DNA of 64,000 bases from Oreocharis arfaki (GCA_013398015.1 VZRR01014170.1:215682-279681), one strand, 5' to 3'. Shown: positions 34,954-49,241, numbered from the stretch's first letter. A program made the numbers and translations. Notes: generated by a model not told the origin, from the letters alone.

Positions 34954-37900
34954 CCTGTGGAAATACTTCTCTTCCTAAAAGAACCTGTGTGTGGAAACAC
35001 ATGCTAGCCTTTAGAGATTGTTCAGGTGTGAAGGTGGTGTGAATACAGAACTATCCTGAAGTAAAAATGTTGAACTCCGTGTAGTCAATATTCCCCACAC
35101 AAGCTGATGGTTTGTATTTCAGTTCTGTTTCCCAGAAGCTTTTTGAAATTTGCAGATGTGTCTTCACACTTCTTTCAGCCTGAAGAGTGAAGTAAATGGA
35201 AGATGATTGAGGTCACAGTTATATTTAGACAGTTGGTTCTACTTTTATTTATCTTCAGTTGCAAATTGGTTACCTTTTATGCGCAAATGTCTGTGTAGAG
35301 CTGTGAAGAAGGAGATTTACTCACTTGAGAGATTTGTTTCTGTAGAGTTGTGTATAGTAAAGTAGTTTTGCTGGCTACAGCTCTTCAAAATTTCATATAT
35401 ATTTAGAATTTTAATCTCAAATGAAAGACACCTAAGGAATACTCTGGTTTACATGCCATCATGTAAACTGGGATTTTTGAACATCTTCCATTTGTCTGCT
35501 AAGTACCCGTGTTGTTCACCAAGTAGTATTTCTGTGCAAGGCGTGTTTGCTTCTCTTGGTCTAATGGAATACCTGTACCTGCGGCAGAAATACAGCTGAA
35601 CTCTTAGTGACTTGGAAAAGATGTACTCAGAGTTCAAATTCCACACTATTGCTGCTTTTTAATGACATTTGAGAATATAGAAAGGCATTTCACTCCATGA
35701 AGTGAATTGGCTTTTTCTTGTCTAGGGGATAAAGGAGGTCTGCATGCATTGTATTGCTTACAAAAAGAATCTGCCAGCCTTTCTGTAGCATGCCTTGGCT
35801 GACAAGTCCGCATGGTTCACATTAAGTTTCTCTAAAGGGGTGTCAAATCTTAGTGCTCCCTTGGGACATACCTGGATCTTATCAGGCATGGCTGACTCAA
35901 AAAAAAAAAGTAAGTAATGTTTTTTCTTTCTAATGCGTACTATTTAAGTGTTATTGATAGCCCGCATTTAAAAGGATTTTCTGAATATATCCTCTACTAA
36001 ATCAAGAAATGTTATGAATTGCTGATGGAAAATTGAATATTACAGCGGTGCTTTAATAGACTGTATTTAGTGTTCAGTTGCTAAGGGCAACCTAAGTAAA
36101 GTTTGGGTTTTTCAGGCCGTGGTGCCCTCAGGTATGCAGGAAGAGTAAGTGCTGATCTTAACTACCTGCAGGATAGTCTGCTGTTATTTCATACTTGGAT
36201 GCTTTACATTTTTGAAGCAGGTGGTTGAAGCTGTGGAAATTATACTGGAGGCTGTTGATATTTCTTCATAAAATTGAATTGTTTACTTTAAAATGATATC
36301 TCATACTTTTGTGCATTAGTTTGTATGATTCTGTTATCGGTCACTTTTGCTGTGCTACCATGGAGATAGATGATCCTATGATTTTATAACTACTACTATG
36401 CTATGTAATTATAGTAGATTAGAGCCAGTCTTCACTGTTTTTGTTTACTGTAGATGATCAATTTCTTTGAAATCAAGCATCTTGAATAACCAAGTATGCC
36501 TATAGCACCTAAACTTTGGCCTGAGTGTCTTATCTCCTGAAACTTGCAGTTGTTTCCTTTTGATGTTGATAAAAGTATGATATTTGCAAAGTTTTAAATA
36601 TTTACAAAGTCAATTGCATTGTTTGGGCTGTCAGATTTGATGCAGAGCCATAAATTAAATGGTGTTTAATGATGACTATTTTTCCTTTTTCCTGTTACTT
36701 TGTAAAAGGTCCTGTTACATTCATCTGTATGTGACTTGGCATATGGATTCAGTATCCTTGCTGGCTGAAATTCTCATTTATGTGATTACTGTATTTTTTC
36801 CAGTCTGGTCCTATTAATAAATATCCCTAGGCTTGCAAAGCACCTTGTTTAAACACAAGCTGTGGAAAAGAATCTGAAGATCATTGTTTGATTAAGATTG
36901 CTTAAAAACTTGGAAATGTATTTCTGCTTTCCAGGTGGGGGTTTTGAAAGAGCACAGTATGTAGAGCTATCTGTATGAAAACAAAACCAAACCCATAAAC
37001 AAATTGTGCTGGAAGAAAACCATAGGTACTTGCAGCCTGGTCCTGTTCTTGCTGAAATATGTCCCAGCTCTTGAAACAGATGTGGAGTCCAGCTTTGTGC
37101 GGAGGCCACACCCTCAGTTTCCCATGGCAAATTGTCTCACATTCCAGCGACCCTCTGGACAAACCATCCTTTAATTGGTATTGTGGGCTTAAATGTTTAT
37201 TTTTGTCTTCTGTGGTAAATTTTTCTTGTCCTGTATCACTGCAGGCTGTCATTAATACTTGTATACTGTTATTATGTATCCTTTAAATGTCAGCTTTTGT
37301 AGCTGCACATATTGAATGCTGGAAATATTCTCCATTTCTATGAAAGTTATCTTAAATAAAAGTGAGTGATTTATTTTACTGCAGAGTATGGCACTGAGGA
37401 ACTTGTGGTAGAATGTCAGAGGGGTTTTCTTGTTTACAAGCAAGGATCTCTATGAGTAATTGAGGAACCCCCTGATTAGCTGGTTGCTCCCTCTCCCAGA
37501 TGCCTGTTTCTGTGGTCTCCCTTGTGAGTGCTTTCGTAGTCGAGTTTGCAGCCTGTTCTGGCCTCTGAGCACAGCTGGACAAATGGTAGGAGCAAGTGGC
37601 AGGAGAGAAAGTACATAGCTTGGCTATTAACTGGAGGGTCCATGTCTTTCAGCAAACTCAGAGTTGGAGCTGCTGAGTTACTTCTTGTGGTGTGTGCAGT
37701 GTCTTGCAAAAGTAGAGGAAGCAGCAATGACCAGGGAGTTTTTTTTTCAACCCATGAGAAGCACATGTGAGCCCCAGCGGCTGCCCCTGCAGTGAGGGAT
37801 GCCACATGTTCAGGTCTTGAGATCAAGTACGTATCTCAGTGATGGGTTTTCACTGGAGAGATGCACGTGCATAGCCCTCAGCATTATTTGGGTGACAGGC

Positions 37901-40900
37901 AGCACATTCTGACACCCCTCTCCAGGTCAGGAGTAGGGGAGATGCTGACCCATGTCCCTGTAACCCCAAAAGCTGAATTCCCTGGGATGACTGTTGGAGG
38001 AACATGGGAGATGACTGCCAGCTGTGATGCAGAACTGTGAGCAGCTGAAAATTGCATCCCTTGCTTCCAGTTGTACATGATGGACAGAGGCTTAAGTTTT
38101 CCCGGAGTAAAAACTACCATGTCACACAAGTGCATGAGTCAATTCTGCTCTCAGCATGACCTGGCAGTTTTGGATTTAAAACCACTGGGCTTTCCAGAGG
38201 CAGTTCACAGTCCTTCTTCAGCAGAAAGTGAACTCCTGCTCCATTGTGATTCAGGGCACAGTTTTATCTTTTGGGCAGGGATCTTGCTGGTGCATCATTC
38301 TGGGCTGCTTTGTTTTCTTGTGGCTGAGTGATGCCACAGTTGGACGCTGTGGCTGGAAGGAATGAAGTAGCTAGTAATGAGCTTTGTTTTCAGAGTTATT
38401 GTGGGCTCTCAATATGAATTTCTCTATAAATATTTGTGGATTTTTTTTATTTTTGCATGTCTTACCCTGAAATGTATTAGTGAGGTCTGATTTAGATTGA
38501 TGTAAATCTGAAATAAGGCCACAGGAGAATGGATTAATTAAATGCAAATTTGTGAGTTTCATTGCCCTTTACCTGTCTTCCAGAATGCATCTGCATTTTA
38601 GTCAGGATTTTCCATGCATGAATGCACAGCCCATGTGAAGCAATATCAAATTCTGTATTTTAGGAATTTAAGATGATAAAAACATTGCAAGAGGGCAGAA
38701 TTAACCTGTCAGAATCACAGAGGAGAAAAAGGGTAAAAAGAGCAAACTATGTAGTCCTGTGTACATTGTACATTACTCTGTCAAATGTTTTTGTTACTTT
38801 ATTGTAACAAGGAGAGTTGCTTACATTTATTTACATAAGAGATGCTCTTGTCCTTTTTGAATGCTGATCAGCTGATGATTTCCCTTCTGGCTAACTATAT
38901 TTTTTTTGGGAGACATTCTCCCTGCTGTGGGTTCTCTAATGAACAGTAGTTATCCCAGTACAGGTGATTCATGGCTTTGGAAGTGGTCCTGGCAAATCTT
39001 TATTTTCTGATAGCCTTGTAGTCTTGAAAGCATTCCTTGATATGAGAAATTTGTGAGTCTCCAGTTATTGAATTATTGAGTACTGCACAGTTTTGGATAG
39101 CTTGTTTTCAGTGACGCTGAATCATGTATTTTATTTCCAGAGGGTATACATAGTGACTGGAGAGTATTTAAATCCTTCAATACTAGAACAGCATTTCTTG
39201 CCCTAAGTTAAAATTGCCAGAGTGCCTACTAGCTTCTAAATTAGGCTGAACTCGAGTCAAGGCTGTGCCCCTTGCTGCAGTGGTATGACTTTAATTTTTC
39301 CAATACTGTGTGTCACACCAATTTGTATCATTTTTTATTTCTGCATTTCCATCATCCATTTAAAGTCATCTCATTCTGTATTTGCATTGATGCAGGCTTT
39401 CTCAAACCCAGGTAAGCAAGAACTATTTTTGTGCCTTTAAATATATCATAGGGGCCTTTAGTCATCTTCTGTGAAGTGATGGGAAAAAATTACGTGGCTG
39501 ATTGTCAAATTTATTGTCTTTCAGCAGCTTTGAGGTCTGTACAGCTGAATTTGAAAAAATGCCTTTACTGGGAGTCAGCCCTGTTCATTTGGCCAGCTGA
39601 GGCCTCGGGCTGTGGCTTTTTTTCTTTCTCATCTGGCGTTGCCAGATAACACCCAGTAATTGTTGCTGTGCAGCAAAACTGTTTTATCCTATTGCAACTA
39701 CTTTCTCTCAGAAGACTGAAAAAGGTGAAGGGGACAGTGTTTCTGTCCCTACCTTAAATAAAGAGTAACTAAAATGCACACAGGGAGAAAATCCAATGAG
39801 TTGCAAGCTGCTGGGTGTTTTTGGTTTTTTTTTTTTTTCCTCTATCTTGAGCATAACCCCAAAGTATTTGACAAGAAATATTATTGGCAGGAAGTCCTTA
39901 CAATTATTATCTATGCCTGCAAATAGAGTGCCTGTTACTTTAGCTAGCATGTAATACTAAGCAGAGTTGACTTACATCTTACTATATTTGGTACCAATTG
40001 TTTAAATCACTTGCCCTTTATGTAGAATTCATGCCTGAAATTCCAACTGAAGAAGTATCATTGAATTCCTTTCCTTTACTAACATGTTTCTGATGATGGT
40101 TTTTTTATTTATTGCTTATTTTAAAGTTCTCTTAAATTCTGTCTCTTGCAAGAAAGTGAGAAAACAAACCTTCATGAAATACAGATGCTCTGTAGATCAT
40201 GCTCAACAGTTTTTAATAAAAATGCTATGCAGAGCACATTTATCAGCCTAACTCATTCTGTATGATTTCTGGTGGAATATTTACACCTTTTAATCAGCTT
40301 TCTACATGTTTTGGTGTTAAAATAAATACAATACATTGGCTATTAGTAACTATTTACTTAAACGTATGAGGCATTGCATGTTAGAGTGTCCCTTTCACTA
40401 AAAGTCACAGGAAAGAGGAAGGTTTTTCACTTCTCCCACGTTATGTGTGTAACTTGCTAACACACATTCTCCCAAGATAGGGTTGTTAGAGCTCAGATCT
40501 TCATGCTGTTGTCATTTGTTAATTATATATCCTTTAATTTTGCTGGTGTCATTTTTGCAAGGTGGGGCTTTGGTTTGAACCCTTCAAATTCAAGTGAAGA
40601 CCTTCAGCTGCAAAGATACAGAAGATGGATGTTAAAATGTTTCTCTCTTCGTTTTTCACCTTGTCTTGTACAGATTGTCATTGCATTTTGTGTGTTTGTC
40701 TTGTGTGTTTGAGACACCTGTGGGTTTGATCTCTTGTCTAACACTGCTCCTCTCCTAAGGGTGCAAAAACCAGGCTAAGTCAAGGTTTAATTTTACATGG
40801 ATGAATGTTTTCTTTACAGTATATATTACTGAAGGTTTTTGTAATGGTGCAGCTCTGCTCCTGAGGTCTGGTATAAAAGAAACTTCAAAACTGAAAGCAG

Positions 40901-43900
40901 ATTTCAGTCATTGCCTCTGAAAATCCCAGCGGTCTCATGGCTGCTTGACAAGGGTGGGGATGGTTTCAGTGTTTATGAAGTCAAATTTGTAAACTGACGA
41001 GAGCAGAGTTTGTACATAGCTTGTTCTGTAAAGTGCTTAATGCATTTTGGTGCATTTAGAAGTAATAATGTGTAATAGAGTGTGTACGTATGTCCTTGGT
41101 TTTCACAAATAACCTTGTTCTGTTCCTGGTGATTCATGTCGCTGTTTTCTCTCATGAAGCTTTTTTTTGCCACTAATGGTAATACTACTCAGTTTTCTGT
41201 TAACTCTGTAGAATTTCTTTTTATCTATTAAGGATGCAAAAGTAAGGGGGAAAAGTGGAGGTCACATTTATTCTGGGATAAGTTTCTGCAGTTAATGGAG
41301 TTACCATGAGGAATTAATGTCTCGCTATTTTGCCTAAACTGGCCTCTAGCTATCTTTGTGGATCCCTTTTAAAGCAAGCTTGAATGCAGCTTTAACAGGG
41401 TGATTGGAGCAAGGCAACAATAAATACTCTGACTCATCACAGTGCGTATTTAGGTATTTAGACAGAGATTTAACTCTAAGTGCAGTTTCTCAATCTGGCT
41501 CCAAATAAGCAAAGAAACAGACGTTTTGATTCCATTCATCAGGCAAATGAGGTTGCTTTTACATGAGCTTTCTTCTAATCTCCTCAAGGTTTGTCTGCTT
41601 GAAGCAGAAGTGGGTAAATGAATGGCTCTGTATTTCCTGTCACCCATTATAATTATGTCTTATGATGCAGATTCTTTGCATTTTGGAGTCCTTTTTGTCC
41701 ATGTTGTGCCACACGCAGTTCAGATGATCACGGCCTTAGGGGAGTGGTGCTTTCAGCCTCAGTGATGGTTATAAATAAGCAAATATAGTGAAGACTGAAG
41801 GTCAGGGCTATCCTGACCTTCTCGGAGCTATAGGAGTGTTCACTTTTGTTTCAAACAAGAGAAGTAATGAAGAGAAGTGGTGTTTGGGTGGGCCTTGTAG
41901 ATATAGTCCTACTGATGGTGTAGCTGGATATCTAACCGAGCTCCATTCCTGGCAGCAGGCAGCTGCTGCAAGACCACTGCCCCTTCAGACAGTGTACGCC
42001 AGTGCTTGGTGCATGCTCTGTCTGAGTAACACTTTACCTTGTATAGAAACTGTGTTGACACTCAAAAAAGGGCTGAAAAAATGCCCCTGTCCTCCGGTGT
42101 TCAGTGAATCCTGAGTCATGCCAACTACTTACCAATGTCTTGGTTTTCATTAGTCCTGGGGGTTGAGAGCTCCCCCAGACTTCAGCTGCAGCTTTTGTTT
42201 GCTCACTGAAGCATCAGCATCACTGAAGAGCAGCACTTGAGACCGAGTTACACATTCATATAAACAGCCCTGCTGACATACCCATGTAAGCGAAGGCCAA
42301 ACCATCAAGTTAACCAGGAGCAATGCTCAAAAGATGCTCAAAAGATGTTTCTTTGGGGAACAAAAGATCCTTGTAATCAGAAACTTGTCTGCTCTCTTTT
42401 TTCTTTCGTATGTACGTTACAATGTATTAGTTGTGTATGTTTTTGTGTTCTTGTATTTCTTCCCTGCTGGAGCTATTCACTTCAGATAATCCACAAGATT
42501 ACCCAATCACCACATCACAGCTGGTCTTTAACGAATGCCACTGGCATGGTGGCCACCACACTGGAGCAGTGAGCAAGTCTTGCTGCTTGGCCTCCTGAGG
42601 CTGTAACAAAGCTTGTCTGCACTTACTAGAAGATGCCTAAGTTACCTTGCCAAAACTAAGTTAGTTATCCATTTAAAAACATTTCCTTAATGAGTTGTAA
42701 AATAGAGCAGCATTCCATGTTCTGATGAAAGCTTAGATTTGCTGTTCTCGGGCCTAATTGTGAGTATGGACTGTTGTGGTATTTTCAATGTTGGTATTGT
42801 TGAAACCTCACTGGTGAGTTTTGCACAATTGCTTCTCAGAAATCTTTTGCCTTAAAAATCTTCTCTTTCCAGTGTTAACTTTTTTCAAATAAAAAGAAGG
42901 AAGAAAAAAGTTGAGGTTCTGACAGCAGCAGAAATAATTGCATTAGTTAAGCAAATGAACAGTATGCCAACTTGGAGAAAAATATAAAGGCACAGATATA
43001 TGTATTGGTAAAGCAGAGGTGAATTTGCAGTAATTATATTGATGCAGTTTTACCCGTAGCTGTGCTTGCAGGAGGGTGCCTCTTCTGCAGCACGTAGGCT
43101 GGATCTGAGGCATAAAAATAATTCATCCAGAAGCTTCTCAGGTCATATATTAGTTTTGATAGCCTGCTTTCTGTTGCCTTTTTTTGATGCTTATGTGCTT
43201 TTTCTTTACTTTGGGATCCAAACTGTGTCTTCCATTTGGCCTTATTCAGGGGGGAGTGCGCGATGATCCTTTCTCTTAGCCATGGGTTTCTTACGCTTGT
43301 GTCAGGACTGTTTCCTGACACACAGTGTTTCCTGGCTCACTTATGCTTTTTGTAGGTTTATATGTATGTAATCTTAAATGTATTTAAATTACTTTCTAAA
43401 TGACCTTTGAAACATGTGCTTCTAGTCTTAGTAAATCTCTGTAGGTTTGAGCATCAAGGAAAATGGCCAAAAAAAAAAGACAAAGAAAGAATAGCTTTTC
43501 TGGAGCTCCCTTAAACATGTGCATCACCCCCCATTGCTCTGGTACACGTCTTCCTGCCTTTTGTAGTAGGTTTATATTGTTTTTAGATTGTCCACTTTAC
43601 TCTGTTTCCTGGAGACTCCTACAGTTTAGCACTGCAGAGGGACTGGAGGAAATGATCTCTAGACTGACTCTATTAATTATTGTTCTCCCGAGAATCTACT
43701 TCTTCAAAGAGAATGGCAACAGCAAAGAGATAAAAAGCGCTCTGGAAACATGCTAGTGCAATTATTACTTACATGTCTGGCAAATTAGGGGACTGATCCT
43801 TTTCCTGAAAGTTTCCAAGAAGCATATTTGTTGTGTTTTAATGTTACTTTTTATAAGAAAATCAGTCTTTGAGCCTGTAACTCTTCATAATTGCGTGAAA

Positions 43901-44620
43901 CTGGGAAGTGATTTCTTGGGAAGGAAAATACTTGAAAAGTTAGCAAAATTTGCCTTGGCCACTATCTCGGAATGTAAGACGTGGGGGACCTCCTGGGCTG
44001 TGGATCACTGCCCCTTACTGTTGCACACAGCTATGTGTAATCTCTTAGATAAACACAACAGGGTCTGTGTCTCAGAAATTGGATGTTTTTTTCAGTTCAC
44101 GCCTTCAGCTGAAGGGCTCTTCCAGAGCCCTGTGACCAACTTTTCATATTGACTTAAATATATTCTTGGGGAAACATGAGCATATGAGCTTTTAGTTGAG
44201 ACTGCACGTTTGCTGGCCTGTTGTTTATCCAGGTTTTCCTCCCTTCATTTTATTCTGCCTGTGGAAGGGATGCTGGCTCTGCTGTGAGGGGCACCCTTAT
44301 TCTGTGTCTCTGCCCAGACACTGTCCTCTTCATTTGTTGCTTTCTCCAGGAATGAACTTCACACACTGAGGAAAAAATGTGAGAGCAGAGTGACAGGAGC
44401 TCATTTCATGGCCTGAAGTCAAAGGGAAAATGTCCTCTGTCATGATCCTTTCCTCACCCCAACTATAAATGGAGCCCAAGCTTAGCAGCTGACATCAACA
44501 TTGCAGTGTTCTTCATTTAGATGAATACCGCCCTTGGCAACCTTTTCAGCTCATAGCTTTACTTTTTTCTTTTTATTTCCCATCTTTTAAGTAGTTGCCT
44601 TAATCAACTTTATTCTGCAG
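34954..44620. other. presumed intronic sequence
   Basis: No supported exon. Short splice-like units occur, for example at 36,116-36,144 and 39,397-39,412, but they are too small to judge. There is a two-copy 11-bp repeat at 42,323-42,344 and a T-run near 39,826-39,838. No clear transposable element was found. Confidence 0.4.
42323..42344. repeat. two-copy 11-bp tandem repeat
   Basis: ATGCTCAAAAG occurs twice in direct tandem with no mismatch. It is a slippage-type duplication. Confidence 0.8.
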
Positions 44621-44691
44621 TTCCTAAGTAAGGAAGAAGCATCCTCTCAGAGACTGAGATCTGCTGCCTCTGCAAGTGGAGGAGAGGGAAG
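44621..44691 (+). CDS. candidate second coding exon of the plus-strand gene
   Basis: A well-formed acceptor (CAACTTTATTCTGCAG) is followed by 23 open codons starting FLSKEEASSQRLRSAASASG. The unit ends at the donor GGAAG|GTGAGA. It is entered between codons, the phase that the first exon at 28,369-28,413 leaves, so the two join without disturbing the frame. The peptide is polar and Ser/Ala/Glu-rich, plausible for a disordered N-terminal region. A 71-nt unit with these properties can occur by chance in 35 kb, and I do not recognise the sequence. Confidence 0.27.
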
Positions 44692-46767
44692 GTGAGAGAT
44701 GTACCTCATCTTTCTCATTCTGCTGGAGTTTCTCTTGAAGTGTGTTGGTTAATGGTGCTTAGTTTTGGGGACAGAAGAGGGAGAGGTGGAGTTGGGAGAT
44801 AGCAAACTGAAGATAATGGGGGATGAAAAGGAGGGGAAATTGCAAAGTACTGATGAGAGAGAGAGAAAGGCATAGATGAGGTGACCCTGCTGCTGTTGTG
44901 TCTGGCAGCCAGCCCACAGCCCAAGCACTGATCCCTTGCAGCTGCTGCAGCCCCCTGCCCTTCTGCCAGTGTCTGTGGCATGGCCCAGGGGTATAAAAAC
45001 TCCTGGCACTTGGAGCAGCAACTGTGGAAGGAGGTCCTAGGTGTGTTCCTGCCACATTAAACCACCGCAGGTGAAGCAGATGCTCGTTACAGTGAGCAAA
45101 CCCTCTGCTTAAATGAGCAGATTCAGTTTGTTTGCACCACTTCTCCTGTGACAGTAACTCATTTCTGTATGGATAGCTTAATTTGGAGGAAGCCTCCAGC
45201 TTCTACATTTCACTGTCAGTGGTTGCAGATACATTGTCAATGGGAAAAACACACGTCTGCCTGGAACTTATATAGGTATTTGACAAAGATGACCTCACCA
45301 ACTTTAAAGAAATAATGTGAACTTTTTCAGTCTTCTTCCTAACTAATTCACTTCAGTGGTGCAATTCTTTCTGTTTTGCCAGACTTTTGAAAACAGAAAA
45401 TGTAAGACTAAATAAAGTCAAAACAGTACATACTCTTTAAAGAGAATCTATTGCAAACCTATTTATTTTTAAAATTGAATACATTTTTTTTTTAAATTAA
45501 TGTTGGCTTTTTTCCCTCTTTCACATGGCTACATGTAAGATTTAAGATCATTATCTTTGTGCTAAGCAGTGTCCCTTTGTGCAGGGTTGTCAGGAATCCA
45601 TTGCATTTTCTGGGGGAAGTGTAATCCATACTTGTAAAATTTTGTGGATGACATTACATTAAGTAAAGGTGGTTTTTTGCTTATTGTGAATCTGAATGGG
45701 GTAAAGGATGAACAGATCTATGTGTGCCTCATTGTTTAAAGTGTAAGTGTGCCAGCTCTCTCCTACATAATTTCCCCCCAGGGCTGTAAAGTTTTAGTAG
45801 CACTTAGCAAAATGTTAAAAAGAAATATATGCCAGTATGATTTTAAGGACAGCATAAGGCATTTGGAAGTGGTGACTCATGCAAAGTGTTAATAAATACA
45901 ACTGCACTTAAAGCTGCGAAGGTGAGAGCTGCTTCTGAAATGCCAAATTAAGAATAAATTGTCTTCAAACTTGTCCGTCTGTAAACATATATCTAATAAT
46001 GATAAAAATCTTCTGTTAGGTCAGACTGGCAATTCTCTCACATTTTTTGATAGAAGAGATCCACAAATCTAAGAAGTTTTAAAAACTGTGGAAAAGTTTA
46101 TGAATCTTTAAATTTTTCTGTCATTTGGAGTACTTTAAAAATGGATTCTTAGTGAATTTTTTTAATGGAATATGCAACACTGTTAGTTGTGCTTCCCAGC
46201 CTGTCCACACAGTGCCAGAATGGCCTGGGGGTGGTGAGAAGGGAATCCCAGTTGCTGGTTGCCTGGAAGGCCTCTTGGTTGGCGGGGTGGACAAGTGCAC
46301 AGGTCTCTGCTCCTTGTCCTGCTGTACCTTCTCTGGGCAGGTTTGAGATGTGAGGTGCAGTAAGATGGCATTGGAGGTCTGATGTAGATGCCAGGTTCTG
46401 CTTTTGTGTAGAAGTCAACGTTGCTAGAGAAGGAAATACTACTGGGAGATCCATATCTATGGGAAACTTTTATTCCTTGGCGAAGATGCTATTAATAATG
46501 ATAGGAAGGATATTTCTGGATGTAGTAGTCAACATATTTCTTCTGCTAATAGTTACTGAATGAAAAGATCACTCCATTTCAGGCTTGGCTTTGGTATGTA
46601 GGAATGACCTTGTGGAAGAGCTAACTATGAAAACAGTACTGGAACAAATGCTGACAACCAGTTTCAAATGGAATTTGAAAATGCAGAGAACAAAGTTGAG
46701 GGAATTAATTAACTGAACTGAAGAGATCAGGGGACAGGTTTTGGTTTTTTTTTTTTTTTTTCTCCAG
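44692..46767. other. presumed intronic sequence
   Basis: Nothing recognisable. Some purine-rich stretches lie around 44,760-44,880. Overlapping open frames on both strands (44,715-45,055 and 46,125-46,454) lack motifs and splice boundaries. Confidence 0.4.
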
Positions 46768-46853
46768 AAAACAAGGTCCCCAAGCTGTCAAAACGGCACA
46801 TAAAGCATTCTATTGGAAATGCAAATATACGATTAACTGCCTCAGAATAACGG
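46768..46853 (+). CDS. weak candidate third coding exon of the plus-strand gene
   Basis: The acceptor has an exceptional T-run (17 T, then CTCCAG) and the donor is CGG|GTAAGC. One of three frames is open for 28 codons (starting KQGPQAVKTAHKAFYWKC). It needs entry after two codon bases, exactly what the candidate at 44,621-44,691 leaves. The T-run itself may be unrelated simple sequence that only mimics a pyrimidine tract, and the peptide has no recognised motif. Confidence 0.15.
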
Positions 46854-47061
46854 GTAAGCAGAGATGCTGCCCACAAGGGCTAAAGGCTTCTGTGCAAATT
46901 GTAAAAAGTTAAGCTGAGTTCTTTGCAGGGGAAGATAATGCAAATGAAAGATGTCCTTCAGACACAGAATCAGGGACTGAAATGAAGCCATGATGCATTG
47001 AATAAGTAGTATACCTTAAAAATAATGTAGAGATTATCTCAAAATGAGATATTTTCTACCT

Positions 47062-47089
47062 CATTATCACTCTCAATAGAGTGATAATG
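47062..47089. repeat. perfect 12-bp-stem hairpin
   Basis: CATTATCACTCT and its exact complement AGAGTGATAATG enclose the tetraloop CAAT. It is too short for a miRNA precursor. It could be a hairpin-forming site or a remnant of a small inverted-repeat element. Confidence 0.9.
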
Positions 47090-48640
47090 TTGGAGGTTCT
47101 GTATTAAACCCAAAGTTATTTGTGTAAATGAGGACCTGAAAAATAGAATCTCTGTTTTAAGAATAAAACCTGAGTGTCTGATCTTCCCGGATCCTGGGAG
47201 CCATATCATATCCATCCTTTAATGTCTGTGGTAATGGCAAAAGGTCCTCTTCCTAGCTATATTCATTGTTCTTGTAGAATATATTACTCTCTCTGCAAGG
47301 TTTATGTTGGCTGTGTCATTAGACATCGGCTTAAAATATTGTAGGGGCTGACACATAAACCTTAAAATCTGATCTCAAGCATTTTTGATAGCTCAGTCCT
47401 TCCAGAGCTGCTCACATATGACTGGAGAATAACAAATACATTTTTTTCGTGTTAAAAAGATGCAGAAATCTGGCTTGGGCACCTGTAGATTGATTATTCT
47501 GACATCTGTTATATGAAAGAGTTTAGAACAAGGAAGTCATTATTAAAAACAAGGAATAATGATGAATGGGAGAGGAAAATGAAGCATAACTTTACCAAGG
47601 CCAGATTGTGTCAGGATAATTTGATGGTTCTCCTTGATAGTTGTTGCATTTTTGAAAAGTGTGGGATTCTTTTTTTCCTTTTCTAACCACAAGCCTTGTA
47701 TTTGGTGTTACATTTCTGGTAGAGAAAGAAAAGTGTTTATAGCATTGGAAGGAGCACTGATACAGTTTCACTGGGAATTAGGAGTACATTTCCAGTGCCT
47801 CATGTTCAAGAAAGATGAATTAATGTCTGGAGAAATTGTGTGAAAACAATTAAGGAAATAGAGGCACTCTCATCTTGAGGATTGGAGGAGGATAACATTG
47901 CTTAGTATAGTGAAAGGGAAGACGAGAAGGGTGTGATTATTGTCAATGACACATCAAGGGAATAAACACAAAAGAAAGAATTCTTTCCATTAAAGGACAG
48001 CCATGAATCATAAACTAGGCATAAATAAACTCAAGTTAGCAATTAGGAGCTTATTCCATAGAAGCAGGATGTTTCTTGAACAGCCTCTCGGTCAGCTGAT
48101 GCTCACCTTTCTCTTGTCACATTCTCTCATAAAAAAAGTTGACTGAAATAGGAAATACCTATTCTGCCCAGGACTTGTGGGCTCCACAAGACATATTGGT
48201 TTTCACAGAACAAGTATTTTATATTAAAAAGATTTGCATGGAGGAATTTGTGGTGGTTTTTGTGTGTAAGGACTATTAGTGTTGTATGTATCTGTTCAAA
48301 GGCTCATATTTCCACACAGAATAAATGAAAAGTAGAGCCTTGAGTATCCATGGAGACAAAACATGCTGGAGGACATAAAAACTGAAAAAGTTAGGAGATA
48401 TTTTCATCTCTTGAATCTTTTGTTATGGAATGTATTTATGATGGGGACAGATCCTGTGTACCCATTGGTCTTCTGGGCTTTAAAGTATGTTAATATCACA
48501 AAGGGAGGAAATGCAAAACTGAAGCCAGCAAAGATCGGTAATCAAGTGCATTAGGAAAATGAAGACTGAGCTTTAGTTTCACTGGGGCAGAAAAATAGCT
48601 TGTAGTTTCAGTGATTTAATCCAATTCTATTTTCCCCCAG

Positions 48641-48679
48641 TTTTTTTGTTTTTTTTTTTTTTTGTTTTTTGGTTTTTTT
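48641..48679. repeat. T-rich run
   Basis: About 39 bases, all T except four G. Low-complexity sequence of the sort common in avian introns. Confidence 0.9.
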
Positions 48680-48902
48680 CCATTTGAAGTATAATTTAAA
48701 ATTATTCTTGTTTTTTATAATTTATTCTAAGGTTTCTGCCAAGCAGCAGAAATGTCACTTGGCCATCCCTTCCTCAGCAGTGAGGAATGAGGTTTGGGTT
48801 TGTCCCCATGTGTCTGGGGACAGGGCACAGTTTGATTCTTGTAAAGAGATGGAGAAGAGCCCTGGGAAGCGCTAGCAACCCAGTCCAGCAAATATGTGAG
48901 GG

Positions 48903-48937
48903 TTTTTTTTCTTTTTTTTTCTTTTTTTTTTTTTTTT
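48903..48937. repeat. T-rich run
   Basis: About 35 bases of T with two single C interruptions. It may be the complement of an old poly(A) tail, but no element body is recognisable beside it. Confidence 0.9.
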
Positions 48938-49241
48938 AAGGACAGAAGCTATGCAGCCTTAAAAGGACTTGTTTAAATTTTTGTGTGTGTGTGCTGAGTA
49001 TGTCAAGTTTGTAAGGAGCCAGCGATTCTTGCATCCTTTTAAAGTGAAAATTATAGAATGCTTCACATTCTGTTTGTCACCAAAATGCAGATTTCTATCT
49101 CTCACTATGAGGAGAATCATAAAACTGATTTTAGTGAGAAACAGTGTGAGGACTGTTTTGATAATTTGCTATTTAAAAATGGGTCAGGAGGCCAGGATTT
49201 GCTGGCTTCCGACAACCTTGACATAGTGCGGTCAGAAGGAA

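Noticed and set aside
36116..36144. 29-nt plus-strand unit with TTTTTCAG acceptor and GTAAGT donor, in phase with the first exon
   Set aside because: Too short to separate from chance, and an alternative donor inside it (CAG|GTATGC) is equally good.
39397..39412. 16-nt plus-strand unit ending in a perfect donor (CCCAG|GTAAGC)
   Set aside because: Its acceptor is weak and the length leaves no testable coding content.
42138..42160. TGTCTTGGTTTT resembling the start of the LTR at 13,023
   Set aside because: Similarity stops after about 12 bases and no matching LTR end or target-site duplication follows.
48903..48937. T-run considered as the poly(A) tail of a processed retrocopy
   Set aside because: No coding or repeat body could be recognised on either side, and no target-site duplication was seen.
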